Assembly: GCA_963971225.1 (NCBI GenBank)
Contig: OZ020270.1
Location: 16,913,817 to 16,977,816 of the forward strand
DNA length: 64,000 nt
Direction of reading: 5' to 3'
Origin: Melieria omissa
Taxonomy: Eukaryota; Arthropoda; Insecta; Diptera; Ulidiidae
In this document: piece after piece, positions 63,802 through 64,000 of the stretch
Layout of the letters: each line of letters starts with the position of its first letter
How positions within the stretch are numbered: the stretch's first letter is position 1
The notes under the pieces: generated by a model
What the model was told of the DNA's origin: nothing
Database searches by the model: none
What the model saw: the letters and a program-made list of their open reading frames with translations, nothing else
Position numbers and translations under genes: made by a program

Positions 63802-64000
63802 TTAAATATATATATGAAATGTTAAGAGTAAAAGTTGATCTGTGTTGATTCGCCGGAGTTCGTACGTTGAGTACCTGCCGGCCGCGCAAGCTCCCTTCGG
63901 GATGGCCAGGGTTGCCATCCGTGCATATAAACACATAAATTGACGAACACAATACAATATTATTGACAAATATGAATTTCTAAGAGCTGCGTGGCCGGCA

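Larger units (their letters stand above)
61433..64000. repeat. Tandem unit 3 (partial, runs off the window)
   Basis: LINE endonuclease fragment (61,433-61,983), MITE end, then 1.1 kb not present in units 1 and 2 (about 62,697-63,798, mostly a palindromic element), then the start of the Pao LTR-like part. The window ends inside the unit. Confidence 0.88.

Noticed and set aside
1..64000. CRISPR arrays, operons, ribosome-binding sites, rRNA
   Set aside because: The window is eukaryotic TE sequence; direct repeats present are TE-internal and not spacer arrays, and no rRNA-like stretch was seen.

Overview
This window is a graveyard of nested transposable elements from a eukaryotic, almost certainly dipteran, genome. 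The evidence is errantivirus-type LTR elements with env genes, a BEL/Pao element of the roo type, P-, hAT-, mariner- and Harbinger-type DNA transposons, and a tRNA-derived SINE whose body resembles one I remember from tephritid fruit flies. I see no host gene. Nearly every base I can assign belongs to a mobile element, and most coding regions carry stops, frameshifts or deletions.

Layout. 1-4,050: a fold-back element (426-728), a block of ACGTGG repeats (1,079-1,440), and a hAT transposase pseudogene (1,457-4,048) split by a 780-bp Harbinger-like element. 4,079-9,551: a complete I-clade LINE with intact ORF1 and an ORF2 closed by only two stop codons, sitting between 13-bp target duplications in the hAT tail, whose 3' terminus is at 9,665. 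9,666-20,588: errantivirus 1 (+), from gag/pol through env to its 3' LTR. Its env is cut by two related CACTG-ended elements (one with a solo Gypsy LTR, one with a Jockey/CR1-type LINE) and by a TTAA-flanked MITE. 20,836-28,992: a Gypsy element on the minus strand (Gypsy-M), split in its RNase H by a P-superfamily element (21,706-25,362) with 31-bp inverted ends and an 8-bp target duplication. 28,993-31,260: remains of a second P-like element, an errantivirus LTR piece and a SINE. 31,303-40,892: errantivirus 2 on the minus strand (LTR and env), cut by a sister Gypsy copy on the plus strand (Gypsy-P, 31,864-37,824, both LTRs, ATAT target duplication, itself carrying a mariner) and by a MITE with a 10-bp duplication. 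40,894-49,170: a BEL/Pao element with gag, pol and an env-like domain in the pol frame. 49,200-51,370: BEL scraps, another TTAA MITE, a second mariner and minus-strand errantivirus scraps. 51,860-54,690: a third LINE on the minus strand. 54,066-64,000: three tandem units of about 3.7 kb, each a LINE fragment joined to a Pao-type gag; unit 3 carries a 940-bp near-perfect palindrome flanked by TTAA.

The genes form no pathway. What they give is a layered insertion history, readable because at several sites the host element's reading frame resumes when an insertion and one target duplication are set aside. The least expected features are the pol-env reading frame of the BEL element, a frameshift shared by both Gypsy copies, the near-identical 5' region upstream of two unrelated transposases (hAT and P), two inverted CACTG elements in one env gene, and the tandem array whose units differ by loss of the palindrome.
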